Assembly (NCBI GenBank): GCA_027491915.1
Contig: JAOZGC010000002.1
Location: forward strand, 310,001 to 374,000
DNA length: 64,000 nucleotides
Source of the DNA: Thermoproteota archaeon
GTDB taxonomy: Archaea; Korarchaeota; Korarchaeia; Korarchaeales; Korarchaeaceae
Reading direction: 5' to 3'
Below are positions 1 to 8,647 of this stretch, one piece after another. Both the position numbers and the translations under genes were made by a program. Below the pieces are notes generated by a model, which had not been told where the DNA came from, did no database searches, and saw only the letters and a list, made by a program, of their open reading frames with translations. How positions within the stretch are numbered: the stretch's first letter is position 1; each line of letters starts with the position of its first letter.

Positions 1-948
1 TACACGGCGTGGATCGGCAGAGGCCGCCCGGCGGAGGCCGTCAGGGGGAGGGTGCTGGCCATCGGGAAGTCAGCCTGGGTGGTCGATCGGATACTCCAGG
101 ACGCCTCGGTGGACCGGGGCGGCAGCGACTACCTGGACGACTACGACCCCTCAGAGCTCTCAGGGTATGACCTGGTGGTGCTCTGCGGCTACGGGTACAG
201 GAACCCGGGGAGGGCCAGGGAGGTGCTGACCTCCTACCTGACGTCCGGGGGGAGGGTGGCCGTGAGCACCTTCGGCAGCCCGGATCAGGACTCCCCGAAC
301 GTGCTGGGACTGGGATTCAGGTCCAAGACCTTCTCCCTGAACGGGACTGTCGGCGTCTCCGGCACGCTGGCCGGGATCCTCTCCCCTTTCTCCTACGAGG
401 GCGGCCCTTGGATGGGGCCCCTCTACTCCGGACCGGGGGTAGAGCCGAACTCGTCGATCGGCGGGTGGACCCTGCTCGGCAGGGCGAGGTTCGGCCCCGG
501 GGAGGTCCTGCTGATAGGGGGGAACCTGCTCTACCACGCCGTCTACAGCGGGAACGGGGACGAGGCGGCGGCGCTGGCGAACTTCATGCTCCCGCCGCCC
601 CCCGAAGTCGAGGTCTCCGTCTCGCGGTGGGGGGACGGAGAGATCTCCCTCAGGGTCTCCTCACCCCGGGAGACCGCGATCCTGATATCCGAGGCCTGGT
701 ATCCCAGGTGGGAGGCCCAGGTCGACGGCTCCCCAGTCCCAACCTGGGAGGACGGCCGGACGGGGCTGACCTGCGTCAGGATCCCTCCCGGGGTCAGCGA
801 GGTGAACCTATCTTTCGCCGAGCCCTGGAGGCCCCTGTACCCGGCCAGCGCGGCCTCCGCGGCGGCCGCCCTCCTGGCGCCGCTCACCGCCGGAGGGAGA
901 GGAGGATCAGGAGGCGGGCGTAGGAGAGGACGGTCCGCCAGACCCTGA
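1..948 (+). CDS. C-terminal part of a large membrane protein, YfhO-like (partial)
   Basis: The reading frame is open from the first base, so the gene starts outside the window; an internal GTG at 52 is not a credible start. The visible 315 residues form a soluble domain. The segment AWYPRWEAQVDG near residue 235 resembles the C-terminal beta domain of YfhO-type and related archaeal multi-spanning proteins linked to cell-surface glycosylation. A last hydrophobic stretch (about residues 275-295) is followed by a Gly/Arg-rich tail. The 3' end overlaps the end of the convergent glycosyltransferase gene by 65 bases. Family assignment rests on that motif and the neighbours (GT2 enzyme and flippase-like protein), so it is tentative. 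Confidence 0.6.
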   Translation, partial: YTAWIGRGRPAEAVRGRVLAIGKSAWVVDRILQDASVDRGGSDYLDDYDPSELSGYDLVVLCGYGYRNPGRAREVLTSYLTSGGRVAVSTFGSPDQDSPNVLGLGFRSKTFSLNGTVGVSGTLAGILSPFSYEGGPWMGPLYSGPGVEPNSSIGGWTLLGRARFGPGEVLLIGGNLLYHAVYSGNGDEAAALANFMLPPPPEVEVSVSRWGDGEISLRVSSPRETAILISEAWYPRWEAQVDGSPVPTWEDGRTGLTCVRIPPGVSEVNLSFAEPWRPLYPASAASAAAALLAPLTAGGRGGSGGGRRRGRSARP

Positions 949-1597
949 GCTTGCTCTTTCCCCTCTTCCTCTCGTAGTGCACCACCGCGGGGACCTCAAT
1001 CACCCTGCACCCGGCCCTGGAGAGCCTCGCCAGGATCTCAAGCTGGATCTCAAAGCCGCGCGACTCCGGGAAGTCTTCCTGGGACATCAGCAGCCTGACG
1101 CACCCGGCCCTGTAGCACCTGTACCCGCTCGACACGTCCCTGACCTCCAGCCCTAGGATCGCCCTGGCCAGGTGGGAGAGGCCCCGGCTGAGCGCCCTCC
1201 TGAGCGCCGGGACCCCCACCTGCCCTCCCCCCCGAACGTACCTGGACGCGATCGCCACGTCGGCCCCTCCCAGGCAGGCCTCGGCCAGCCCGGGGATCAG
1301 TCCCGGGTCGTGGGTTCCGTCGGCGTCCATGGTCACCAGCAGGTCGTCTTCCGCCGAGTTGTCCGCGGCCCACCCGAATAGCGTCAGGAGGGCGTCCCTC
1401 AGCCCGAGGTTCCTCGGGTGCCTGAGGACCACTATCCCCCACCGACGGGCGGCCTCCTCCAGTATGCCCGGGGTCCCGTCCTCGCTCCCGTCGTCGACCG
1501 CCACGACCGACACCCCCGGGCCGAGGGACCTTATCGCCCTCAGGAGGTCGGGTAGATTCTCCTCCTCATTGTAGCAGGGCAGCAGGACGAATATCAT
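884..1597 (-). CDS. GT2 family glycosyltransferase (dolichyl-phosphate mannose synthase-like)
   Basis: A 237-residue GT-A fold enzyme expected to transfer a sugar from a nucleotide donor to a polyprenyl phosphate or glycan at the inner face of the membrane. Visible features are the N-terminal LLPCYNEEENLP, the VDDGSEDGT nucleotide-binding motif near residue 37, the DADGTHDP metal-binding DXD region, and SSGYRCYR. There is no C-terminal membrane segment, as in soluble DPM1-type enzymes. The ATG at 1597 overlaps the stop of the upstream flippase-like gene as ATGA, showing translational coupling. A longer frame upstream to 1972 is only an antisense extension through that gene. The acceptor is unknown. 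Confidence 0.9.
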   Translation of the reverse strand: MIFVLLPCYNEEENLPDLLRAIRSLGPGVSVVAVDDGSEDGTPGILEEAARRWGIVVLRHPRNLGLRDALLTLFGWAADNSAEDDLLVTMDADGTHDPGLIPGLAEACLGGADVAIASRYVRGGGQVGVPALRRALSRGLSHLARAILGLEVRDVSSGYRCYRAGCVRLLMSQEDFPESRGFEIQLEILARLSRAGCRVIEVPAVVHYERKRGKSKLRVWRTVLSYARLLILLSLRR

Positions 1598-2535
1598 CTC
1601 CGGCGAACCTCCCTCCCCCGGCCGAGCAGAGCCCCCACGCCCACGGAGGAGCCGGCCAGCTCCGCCGCCCTGTCCAGGAGCAGGCTGCCCAGGGCCGCGT
1701 CCGGCGGGACCCCCAGCTCGGTCAGCAGGCCGACCCCGGCCGCCTCCACCACCCCCAGCCCGGCAGCCGACACCGGCAGGAAGGCGAAGGTGTAGACCAG
1801 GGGGTGGAGGAGGAAGAACGCCTCCGGCGGGGCGGAGGCCCCGGCCGCCAGGGCGGCGAAGAACCACCTGGTCGAGGTCAGCACCCAGGAGGCGGCCGTC
1901 AGGGCCGCCGCTGGCGGGAGGGCCCCGGCCGTCTCCCCCATGGCCTCTCCCACCCCCTCCAGCCACGCCCACAGGGACCTCGGCCTGCCGGAGGTGATCC
2001 TCCTGAGGGTCGACCTGATCCTACCGGAGGCCGCGGAGGCCAGGCCCGCCGCCATGGCGAAGGAGATCAGGGCCCCCACCACCGCCGACGAGGATCCCCT
2101 CCCCGCGAGGCCGAGGTACGCCGAGGCCGCCGCCAGGACGGCCGACCTCAGGGCGAAGTCCACAGACTGGGCCGCGAACACCGCCCCGGCCACGGCATCC
2201 CTGTCCGCCCCGTCGGCCGCGAGCGGTATGACCACCAGGTACCCGGCCCTCGCCGGGGTGACCGCCCCGGCCAGGTACCCGGCCAGGTGGGGGAGGAGCA
2301 CCGACCTGAATGGGGCCCTCCCGCCGGTCAGGATCGCCAGCCTGAGCCCGGTGACCGACGCGGCCGCCAGGTGGCAGATCACGGCCGCCAGGAAGGGGAG
2401 GGGGTCGGCCCCCTCGATCCTCCCCACAACGCGGCCGGCCCCGGCCCACCAGACCACTGCGGCCAGGGCGGACAGGCCCACCGCCAGCGAGGCGACCCTC
2501 CCGACGACGTCCGACCTCCCCCACCTCGGGGACAT
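1594..2535 (-). CDS. Lysylphosphatidylglycerol synthase TM region/AglD-like membrane protein
   Basis: A 313-residue, very hydrophobic protein with about eight membrane segments, matching the UPF0104/LPG_synthase_TM superfamily, whose archaeal members (such as AglD-linked proteins) occur with polyprenyl-glycan assembly. The family fingerprint here is GYLAGAVTPARAGYL near residue 90 and VSAAGLGVVEAAGVGLL near the C-terminus. I chose the ATG at 2535, preceded by a GAGGCGGG Shine-Dalgarno-like stretch, rather than 2583, because the TATA box at 2559-2566 lies between the two and would exclude the longer form. It forms an operon with the downstream glycosyltransferase. A flippase or lipid-linked sugar role is inferred. 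Confidence 0.8.
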   Translation of the reverse strand: MSPRWGRSDVVGRVASLAVGLSALAAVVWWAGAGRVVGRIEGADPLPFLAAVICHLAAASVTGLRLAILTGGRAPFRSVLLPHLAGYLAGAVTPARAGYLVVIPLAADGADRDAVAGAVFAAQSVDFALRSAVLAAASAYLGLAGRGSSSAVVGALISFAMAAGLASAASGRIRSTLRRITSGRPRSLWAWLEGVGEAMGETAGALPPAAALTAASWVLTSTRWFFAALAAGASAPPEAFFLLHPLVYTFAFLPVSAAGLGVVEAAGVGLLTELGVPPDAALGSLLLDRAAELAGSSVGVGALLGRGREVRRR

Positions 2536-2558
2536 CCCGCCTCTCCCTCCCCCCACCC

Positions 2559-2566
2559 TTATTAAC
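2559..2566. promoter_or_regulatory. AT-rich TATA box shared by divergent genes
   Basis: TTATTAAC is the only AT-rich element between the divergent starts at 2535 (minus) and 2592 (plus). It lies 27-30 bases from each, the spacing expected for archaeal TBP-dependent initiation at or next to the start codon. Confidence 0.55.
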
Positions 2567-2591
2567 GTCCGCCGGGGATCCACATCAATTG

Positions 2592-3740
2592 ATGATATCC
2601 CACCAGCTGCTCCGGGTGGCCTTGCTGATATCCTCCAGGGACTTCAGGACCAGGAAGTTCAGGACAACCCTGACCCTGCTGGGGGTGGCCGTGGGCATAG
2701 GGACCATGGTGGCCCTGACCTCCGTGGCCATGGGGATAAGGGATCAGGCCGTCGGGATCCTGACCGAGACGACCGACTTCATGGTCACCCCAAAGGGGGC
2801 CTCGGAGTTCCAGGCCGAGATACCGGAGTCCCTGGCCACCCAGCTCAAGCTCTACCCCGAGGTGGAGGAGGTCGGCCCGGTCCTCTCCCAGATGGTCTTC
2901 ATAGAGGGCCAGCCCGGGTGGGCCATGGGGGTCACCGAGGAGACCGGCGGGGTGGTCGGGGTCACGCTGGAGGAGGGAAGGGACATAGAGAACCCGTCGG
3001 AGGAGGTCCTCGTCGGGCGCAGCATGGCCGACCAGCTGGGACTGAGCCTGGGGGACAACATAAGGATCAGCCCGTCGATGAACGAGCCCGGTAAGGTGTA
3101 CAGGGTCGTTGGGATCCTGCAGAACACGGGCAGCGTCGTCGACATGGGGTGCTACGTCGACTTGAGGGAGCTGCAGAGGATGATGGGAATGGAGGGGAGG
3201 CTATCCATGATATTCGTCAGGCTCACGGACCCCAGGCTCGGCGATAGGTTCAGGGAGCAGGTGGAATCCAGGTACCCGTGGCTGGAGGTCATAGAGCCCA
3301 AGCAGATAGCCAAGAACGTCGGCAGGGTGCTGGACATGATGAACAGCGTCCTGTTCTCGATAGGCTCTATATCCCTCCTGGTGGGAGCCCTGGGAGTCAT
3401 GAACACCACCATGGTCTCCGTCCTCGAGAAGACCAGGGAGATAGGGATCATGAAGGCCGTCGGCGCCAGGAGGTCCCACGTCCTCTTCATATTCCTGGTC
3501 GAGTCTGTCATGGTCGGGGCGGCCGGCGGCGCGGTGGGCGTGGTCCTTGGGGTCGGCCTGGCCAAGGCCGCCAGCGAGCTGATACCGAGGATGATAGGAA
3601 TACCGGCGCCGGTCAAGCTGACCCCCCTCCTGCTGGCCGGTCCCGTTGGCCTGGCGGCCCTCCTCGGCCTCGCGGCCGGCGCGTATCCCGCCTGGAAGGG
3701 GGCGAGCGTGAGGCCGCTGGAGGCGATAAGGTATGAGTGA
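2592..3740 (+). CDS. MacB/FtsX-type ABC transporter permease
   Basis: A 382-residue permease with the MacB architecture: an N-terminal membrane helix (about 28-50), a periplasmic-type core domain (about 50-240) and three C-terminal helices (about 265-375) forming the FtsX domain. The sequence EKTREIGIMKAVGA after the second helix is the coupling helix characteristic of FtsX-like permeases. The ATG at 2592 fits leaderless transcription from the TATA at 2559-2566; a TTG just before it is unlikely. Its last 8 bases overlap the ATPase gene. The three-gene operon continues with a large surface coiled-coil protein. Substrate unknown; such systems often act as mechanotransmitters rather than channels. 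Confidence 0.9.
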   Translation: MISHQLLRVALLISSRDFRTRKFRTTLTLLGVAVGIGTMVALTSVAMGIRDQAVGILTETTDFMVTPKGASEFQAEIPESLATQLKLYPEVEEVGPVLSQMVFIEGQPGWAMGVTEETGGVVGVTLEEGRDIENPSEEVLVGRSMADQLGLSLGDNIRISPSMNEPGKVYRVVGILQNTGSVVDMGCYVDLRELQRMMGMEGRLSMIFVRLTDPRLGDRFREQVESRYPWLEVIEPKQIAKNVGRVLDMMNSVLFSIGSISLLVGALGVMNTTMVSVLEKTREIGIMKAVGARRSHVLFIFLVESVMVGAAGGAVGVVLGVGLAKAASELIPRMIGIPAPVKLTPLLLAGPVGLAALLGLAAGAYPAWKGASVRPLEAIRYE

Positions 3741-4608
3741 TCCGCCGGCCATAGAGCTCAGGGACGTCCGCGTCGTCTACAGGATGGGCCAGACGGAGAT
3801 TCAAGCCCTGGGCGGCGTGTCGCTCGCGATTGACAGGGGGGAATTCGTATCCGTGGTCGGGCCCTCCGGCAGCGGGAAGAGCACCCTGCTGAGCGTCATG
3901 GGGTGCCTCATGAGGCCCACCTCGGGCAGGGTGATTATAGACGGGGAGGACGTGACCGACCTGCCGGAATCGAGGCTCGCCGTCGTCAGGGCCAGGAAGA
4001 TAGGGTTCATCTTCCAGTTCTTCAACCTGATCTCGACGTTGACCGCCCTGGAGAACGTAATGCTTCCGATGATATTCGCCGGGGAGACCGACGAGGTGGA
4101 GATGAGGCACCGCGCGCTGGAGCTGCTCGACCTGGTCGGGCTGGCTGACAGGGCCGATCACCGCCCGGCCGAGCTATCCGGCGGTCAGCAGCAGAGGGTG
4201 GCCATAGCCCGGGCCCTGGCCAACGACCCGGCCATAATCCTGGCGGACGAGCCCACGGGGAACCTCGACTCTAAGACGAGCGCCGAGGTCATGGACCTGG
4301 TGGAGGACCTCAACGAGAGGCTCGGAAAGACCTTCGTCATAGTGACCCACGATCCCAAGGTTGCCGAGAGGGCCAGGAGGAGGATCTACATGCTCGACGG
4401 CATGGTCTACGACAGCCCCCCGAATAGGCTATCCACGGCGAGGTCCAGCGGGAGCGGGGTGGATCTCCGCGCCATCCTGGCCGAGCTGGAGGAGACCAGG
4501 CTGGCCCTGGAATCAGTGAGCCCCGACGACCCGATCTCCGACCTCAGGGAAAAGGTAATTACGCTGAGGATGAGGCTCTCTAGGATAAGGAGGCGCCTAC
4601 ACAGTTGA
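3733..4608 (+). CDS. MacB/LolD-type ABC transporter ATPase
   Basis: This 291-residue ATPase powers the permease at 2592. It has Walker A GPSGSGKST (near residue 44), a Q-loop in FQFFNL, the signature LSGGQQQRVAIARAL, Walker B ILADEPTGNLDS and the switch His in VTHDPK. The segment TGNLDS is typical of LolD/MacB/FtsE ATPases. A C-terminal extension of about 60 residues (LAELEETRLALESV and after) is predicted to be helical and is absent in short LolD proteins. It overlaps the permease by 8 bases and the next gene by 4 (TTGA), so all three are likely co-translated. Confidence 0.95.
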   Translation: MSDPPAIELRDVRVVYRMGQTEIQALGGVSLAIDRGEFVSVVGPSGSGKSTLLSVMGCLMRPTSGRVIIDGEDVTDLPESRLAVVRARKIGFIFQFFNLISTLTALENVMLPMIFAGETDEVEMRHRALELLDLVGLADRADHRPAELSGGQQQRVAIARALANDPAIILADEPTGNLDSKTSAEVMDLVEDLNERLGKTFVIVTHDPKVAERARRRIYMLDGMVYDSPPNRLSTARSSGSGVDLRAILAELEETRLALESVSPDDPISDLREKVITLRMRLSRIRRRLHS

Positions 4609-6785
4609 CGCCCAGCAGGAGGGCGCTCGCCCTGGCCGCGGCCGTCCTGATCGTCGGGGTCCGGACCGCGGCGGCCCAGCCGACCGGGACCAAGGAGGAG
4701 ACCGTGTACTACGAGATCCTCTGGAACGGCTCGGTGTCCGGGGGAGACGCGGAGGTCTCCCTGAGGTTGAGCAACCCCGGGGAGTCGAACGAGACCGTCT
4801 CGGTGTGCGACCGGCTGTGGTTCGGAGACGCCCGGGACGTGAGGCCGCTGCTCGGCTCCCGACCTCCGGATCTGACATTCGAGATCCCCGGGGGGTACTC
4901 TCTGTGCTGGCGCTCGATCCCCGTGGGCGCCGGGGGCGAGGTGGAGATAAGGTACGGGGCGAGGACGAACCTCAGCCTGCCCGCCGAGGTGTCCATCTCC
5001 ATCCTGATCAACGGCGAGCCCGCCGACCCCGAGGTGGTCGAGGGCCGCCCCTACCTGCCCGTCAGCCCGGGGGACGAGATAGAGGTGAGCGTGACCCTCT
5101 TGAACACCCTGCCGCGGCGGACCACCGATCTGGGGGTCGGGCGCCCGCCCCTGGGGTACAACCTCCAGCTGTCCATAAAGAGGGACTCCTTCACCGAGCC
5201 GGACTCCGACCCGGCGCCGGCCATGGTCCTCCCGTCCGGAGACAGCTGGATACTGAGCTGGTTCGGGGTCCTATGGGACGATCCAGAGACGATCTCCATG
5301 AGGTTCAGACTGAGGCCCTCGGTTCCCCTCGGGGTGGAGGACTTCCCGGATCTGACGGTCCAGCTCTCCACGGACACGTCCTCCGTGGCCGACCAGCTCG
5401 AGGAGGCGGCGGAGAGGTACAACGAGTCCCTCCGACTCCTGCTGAACATGAGCGATAGGCTCCAAGAAATGAGGGATTCCCTCTTCTGGCTTGCCTCCGG
5501 TCTGGAAGGAGCCAGAAGGGCCTTGACGGACTCCCGAAGCGGGCTGAGGGAGCTGGCAGACGGGCTCAGGCGGGCCGCCGTCGGTGAGGAGAGGGCGGCC
5601 GACGAGGTGGGTCGGGTCCGGGGGTACCTGGCCGACGTGCTGGACAGGATGGACTCCCTGGGGTCGACGGTCGACAGGGTGATCGAGGCCAATCGAGACC
5701 TCCTCTCCAAGCTCAAGGACCTCCTCTCCCAGTTTAACCTGTCCATAACCCTGCCCGGCGGCGGGATATCCGACCTGATCTCGTCGATGCGCTCCCAGCT
5801 GTCCGCCGCCAGGGGGAGGGCTGCCGCCACCATCTCCACCCTGGCCCGGATGGAGTCAACTCTGAGGAACGCCTCCGTCTCCCTGTCCGAGGCCGCGGAG
5901 GCGGCGGAGGCCGCCTTAGACAATCTAACGATATTGGACTCATCCCTCGAGTCGGCGGCCTCCGCCGCGAGATACGGAGCCTCGATCTCGGACGAGGCGA
6001 TCTCCAACATGACCGAGAGGATGGAAGACCTGAACTCCACCCTGTCGGACCTGAGGCTCAGGTCAGAGCTGGCGAGGCTGGGCGTCCCGTTCCTCGGCCC
6101 GGCCGAGGTGGACCCCCCAGATCCCGGGGTGGTGGAGGTCGTCCCGCGGCTCTCCAGGGAGGGTGGGTCGTGGGTCGTGGCCGACCTGATTCTTCCCAAC
6201 TCCACCGTGCCCGGGGGGGTGCTCTCCTCCCTGTCCATCCTCTCCGGTGATGGTGGAGGGATGTACCTGCAGGCCAACTGCTCCGGCTCCTGGACCCTGG
6301 CCGAGTTCCCGCCGTGGTGGAGCTCCCCCGGCGAGCTGATAGTCATTCCCCTGTGGAACCTGAGCGGCGCGGGCGGGGGGCTGCTGGGGGCCAGGGGATA
6401 CAGGGTGCTGATCCCCTCTTCAACCAGACCCTCCGTCAGGATCGAGGCCGATCTCGTCCGAGGACGCCCCATGGAGGTCAGGACGAGGATGGTCGTGTCG
6501 GTGGATTCCCCGGACCTGGCGGTCGGCCTGAACCTGTCCGAGCCGAAGCCCCCCGCCGCGGCCGCGGCGGAGGGGGACCGCGATGGGGAGGTGGAGGGGG
6601 GCCCCTCGGCCCCGGTTCTCCTCCTGACCTCCCTGGCCGCGGCTGGGGTCGCCGCGCTGGGTTACCGGAGGATCAGGGCGGGCAGGGAGAGGGAGAGGAC
6701 GAGGCTCCTGTCGGAACTCGAGAGGCTCAGGGTGGAGGTTGACCTGTTGATTGAGGAGGTCAGGGAGAAGCTGGGCGAGGGGTGA
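4605..6785 (+). CDS. Large membrane-anchored surface protein with central coiled coil
   Basis: A 726-residue exported protein of unknown function. It starts with a Sec-type signal peptide (cleavage near AAAQP, residue 25), continues with beta-rich regions (about 30-260), a long helical coiled-coil stretch with many Leu/Ser/Arg heptads (about 265-480), another beta-rich region (about 500-650), one membrane helix (about 670-690), and a charged helical tail (SELERLRVEVDLLIEEVREK) in the cytoplasm. The TTG start overlaps the ATPase stop. Archaeal MacB-like loci often carry such S-layer-like extracytoplasmic partners, so I infer it extends the transporter across the pseudoperiplasm. Many NxS/T sequons suggest N-glycosylation. 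Confidence 0.75.
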   Translation: MTPSRRALALAAAVLIVGVRTAAAQPTGTKEETVYYEILWNGSVSGGDAEVSLRLSNPGESNETVSVCDRLWFGDARDVRPLLGSRPPDLTFEIPGGYSLCWRSIPVGAGGEVEIRYGARTNLSLPAEVSISILINGEPADPEVVEGRPYLPVSPGDEIEVSVTLLNTLPRRTTDLGVGRPPLGYNLQLSIKRDSFTEPDSDPAPAMVLPSGDSWILSWFGVLWDDPETISMRFRLRPSVPLGVEDFPDLTVQLSTDTSSVADQLEEAAERYNESLRLLLNMSDRLQEMRDSLFWLASGLEGARRALTDSRSGLRELADGLRRAAVGEERAADEVGRVRGYLADVLDRMDSLGSTVDRVIEANRDLLSKLKDLLSQFNLSITLPGGGISDLISSMRSQLSAARGRAAATISTLARMESTLRNASVSLSEAAEAAEAALDNLTILDSSLESAASAARYGASISDEAISNMTERMEDLNSTLSDLRLRSELARLGVPFLGPAEVDPPDPGVVEVVPRLSREGGSWVVADLILPNSTVPGGVLSSLSILSGDGGGMYLQANCSGSWTLAEFPPWWSSPGELIVIPLWNLSGAGGGLLGARGYRVLIPSSTRPSVRIEADLVRGRPMEVRTRMVVSVDSPDLAVGLNLSEPKPPAAAAAEGDRDGEVEGGPSAPVLLLTSLAAAGVAALGYRRIRAGRERERTRLLSELERLRVEVDLLIEEVREKLGEG

Positions 6786-6790
6786 GGGGA

Positions 6791-8053
6791 TCAGAGATAC
6801 CTCTCGAGCTCCCAGTCGGTTATCTTCCCTAGGGTCTCCTCCCACCCCCCGGCCGACTCCAGATAGGCCCTCCATTCGGCCTCCTGCCGCGCGGCCATCT
6901 CCTCCACCAGCCCCTCACCCAGTACCGACCTGGCCAGCTGGCTCGACCTGAGCTCCCGGGCGGCCTCCGCCAAGTTGGGCGGCAGGGTCTCCATTTCCCC
7001 GCCACCCTCGTACACGTTGAACCCGCTCTCCTCCGGCGGCTCCAGCCCGAGCTCTATCCCCTCGAGCCCGGCCGCCAGGGAGACTGCGGCGACCAGGTAA
7101 GGGTTGCAGGAAGCGTCTGGCGCCCTGAACTCGATTCTGCTGACCTTCCCCCCGTAGAAGGGCACCCTGACGAGGGCGGAGCGGTTCGACCTACCCCACG
7201 ACACGTAGACGGGGGCCTCGTGCCCGGGCACCAGCCTCTTGTAGGAGTTCACAGTAGGCGCGGCGACCGCCGTGATCTCCCTGGCCCTCCTCAGGAGCCC
7301 CGCCAGGAAGGCACTCCCGACCGGAGACAGTTCCCTGCCCCTCCCCATGACCGCCTCACCGCTAGAGGCGTCTCTCAGGCTCAGGTGCATGTGCATCCCA
7401 CTCCCGTTTATTCCCGAGAAGGGTTTGGGCATGAACGTGGCCCTCAACCCGAGGTCTGCCGCGGAGAGCCTCATCTCCTCCCTCATCAGGGAGACCAGAT
7501 CGCAGGTCCTCACCGGGTCGCCCCCCTCTATCACCAGCTCGTACTGTCCCGGGGCCACCTCGTGGTGGTACTTGACGGGCCTGCCCCCGGCCTCCTCAAT
7601 AGCGGCCGCGGCCCTCTCTATGACGGCCGAGGCCTCCCTGGGCGGGACCGAGAAGTACCCCCCGCGGTCAGCGGGCCTAATCCTCTTACCCTCACCGTCG
7701 TCCCTCACCAGGAAGAACTCCGGCTCCACCCCAAGTACAGGCTCAAACCCCATCTCCTTGGCTTTCTTGACGACCTTTCCCAGTATCAACCTGGGATCGC
7801 TCTCGAAGGGGCCTTCCGGCCCGGCCGAGTTGGCGAACACTATCCCCGGGGGGGATCTCAGGGTCTCGGGATCTGGGATCAGGGTCATGTCGCTCCTCTC
7901 TATCTTGGCGAACCAGGGTATCGAAGACCCGTCGAAGCCGGGGCTCGGGAGGTCGCCGCCGTCCCACCTGACCTGCAGTGATCTGAGGCGCCCCAAGTGG
8001 TCCGGGAAGAGCACCCTCAGGAAACTCGGACCGCTCTCCGCGCGCTCCGGCAT
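6791..8053 (-). CDS. glnA: Glutamine synthetase, type I
   Basis: Makes glutamine from glutamate, ammonia and ATP in the cytoplasm. The 420-residue protein has the beta-grasp start and the DGSSI motif, GVEPEFF, the ATP/metal region HHEVAPGQYELV, NGSGMHMHLS, NSYKRLVPG and the arginine-containing IEFRAPDASCNPYLV. I saw no adenylylation-loop tyrosine motif, as expected in archaea. The ATG at 8053 sits 26 bases from the TATA box at 8075-8083, fitting a leaderless mRNA; an alternative ATG at 8107 lies beyond that box. It is divergent from an Lrp-family regulator that may control it. Confidence 0.95.
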   Translation of the reverse strand: MPERAESGPSFLRVLFPDHLGRLRSLQVRWDGGDLPSPGFDGSSIPWFAKIERSDMTLIPDPETLRSPPGIVFANSAGPEGPFESDPRLILGKVVKKAKEMGFEPVLGVEPEFFLVRDDGEGKRIRPADRGGYFSVPPREASAVIERAAAAIEEAGGRPVKYHHEVAPGQYELVIEGGDPVRTCDLVSLMREEMRLSAADLGLRATFMPKPFSGINGSGMHMHLSLRDASSGEAVMGRGRELSPVGSAFLAGLLRRAREITAVAAPTVNSYKRLVPGHEAPVYVSWGRSNRSALVRVPFYGGKVSRIEFRAPDASCNPYLVAAVSLAAGLEGIELGLEPPEESGFNVYEGGGEMETLPPNLAEAARELRSSQLARSVLGEGLVEEMAARQEAEWRAYLESAGGWEETLGKITDWELERYL

Positions 8054-8074
8054 GTAGCCCCAGTTTTTGGGGTC

Positions 8075-8083
8075 AAATTTATC
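8075..8083. promoter_or_regulatory. Shared TATA box between glnA and the Lrp gene
   Basis: AAATTTATC stands alone in GC-rich sequence, 26 bases from the glnA ATG (8053) and 29 from the Lrp ATG (8108). The Lrp side also has an AGGTGA ribosome-binding site at 8095-8100. Binding of Lrp here would control both genes; this is inferred. Confidence 0.55.
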
Positions 8084-8107
8084 ATTTTCCCTCCAGGTGA
8101 AGAACAT

Positions 8108-8635
8108 ATGTCTAATTTTAAGGTGAGAAACGATACGATCGACCCAACGGAGGCGGCCGTCCTCAGGGCGCTGGCCAGATCCCCCAGGGCTTCCCTGAGG
8201 TCCCTGGCGGCCGCCGCGGGGGTCGCCGTGTCCACGGCGTCCAGGAAGATGGAGTCCCTCTCCTCACGCGGGATACTCAGGGGCTTCAGGGCGGTGATCG
8301 ACTGGGACATGCTCGGGTACGACCTCTTCGCCCTCATAGAGGTCACGGCCTCTCAGGGAAGGCTGACCGATTTGGAGAGGGAGATAGGGGAGGACCCGAG
8401 GGTCGTGGCCGTCTACGACGTGACCGGCGCCACTGACGTGATCGTGCTGGCCAGGTTCCCCTCCAGATCCGAGCTCAGCGATTTCGTAAAGGGGCTCCTA
8501 TCCGATCCGAGGGTGGAGAGGACGAACACCAGGATCATCCTCAACGTGGTGAAGGAGGACGACCGCGGGCTGGTGGATCTGATAGCCGGCGCCCCCCGCC
8601 GCGGTCGTTATATAGGCGCTAACAACAACGGCTAG
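8108..8635 (+). CDS. Lrp/AsnC family transcriptional regulator
   Basis: A 175-residue regulator with an N-terminal helix-turn-helix (DPTEAAVLRALARSPRASL through about residue 60) and a C-terminal RAM/ACT domain that normally binds amino acids; YDVTGATDVIVLARF is the family's ligand-domain hallmark. The ATG at 8108 has an AGGTGA ribosome-binding site and fits the TATA box at 8075-8083. The longer frame from 7997 runs back through the glutamine synthetase promoter and is rejected. Position next to glnA suggests control of nitrogen assimilation and autoregulation. Confidence 0.92.
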   Translation: MSNFKVRNDTIDPTEAAVLRALARSPRASLRSLAAAAGVAVSTASRKMESLSSRGILRGFRAVIDWDMLGYDLFALIEVTASQGRLTDLEREIGEDPRVVAVYDVTGATDVIVLARFPSRSELSDFVKGLLSDPRVERTNTRIILNVVKEDDRGLVDLIAGAPRRGRYIGANNNG

Positions 8636-8647
8636 CCGCGACCGGAC

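Noticed and set aside
5051-6472. 473-codon open frame on the minus strand opposite the surface protein
   Set aside because: Ser/Arg/Pro-rich shadow of the 726-residue protein, which has a signal peptide, coiled coil and membrane helix in its own frame.
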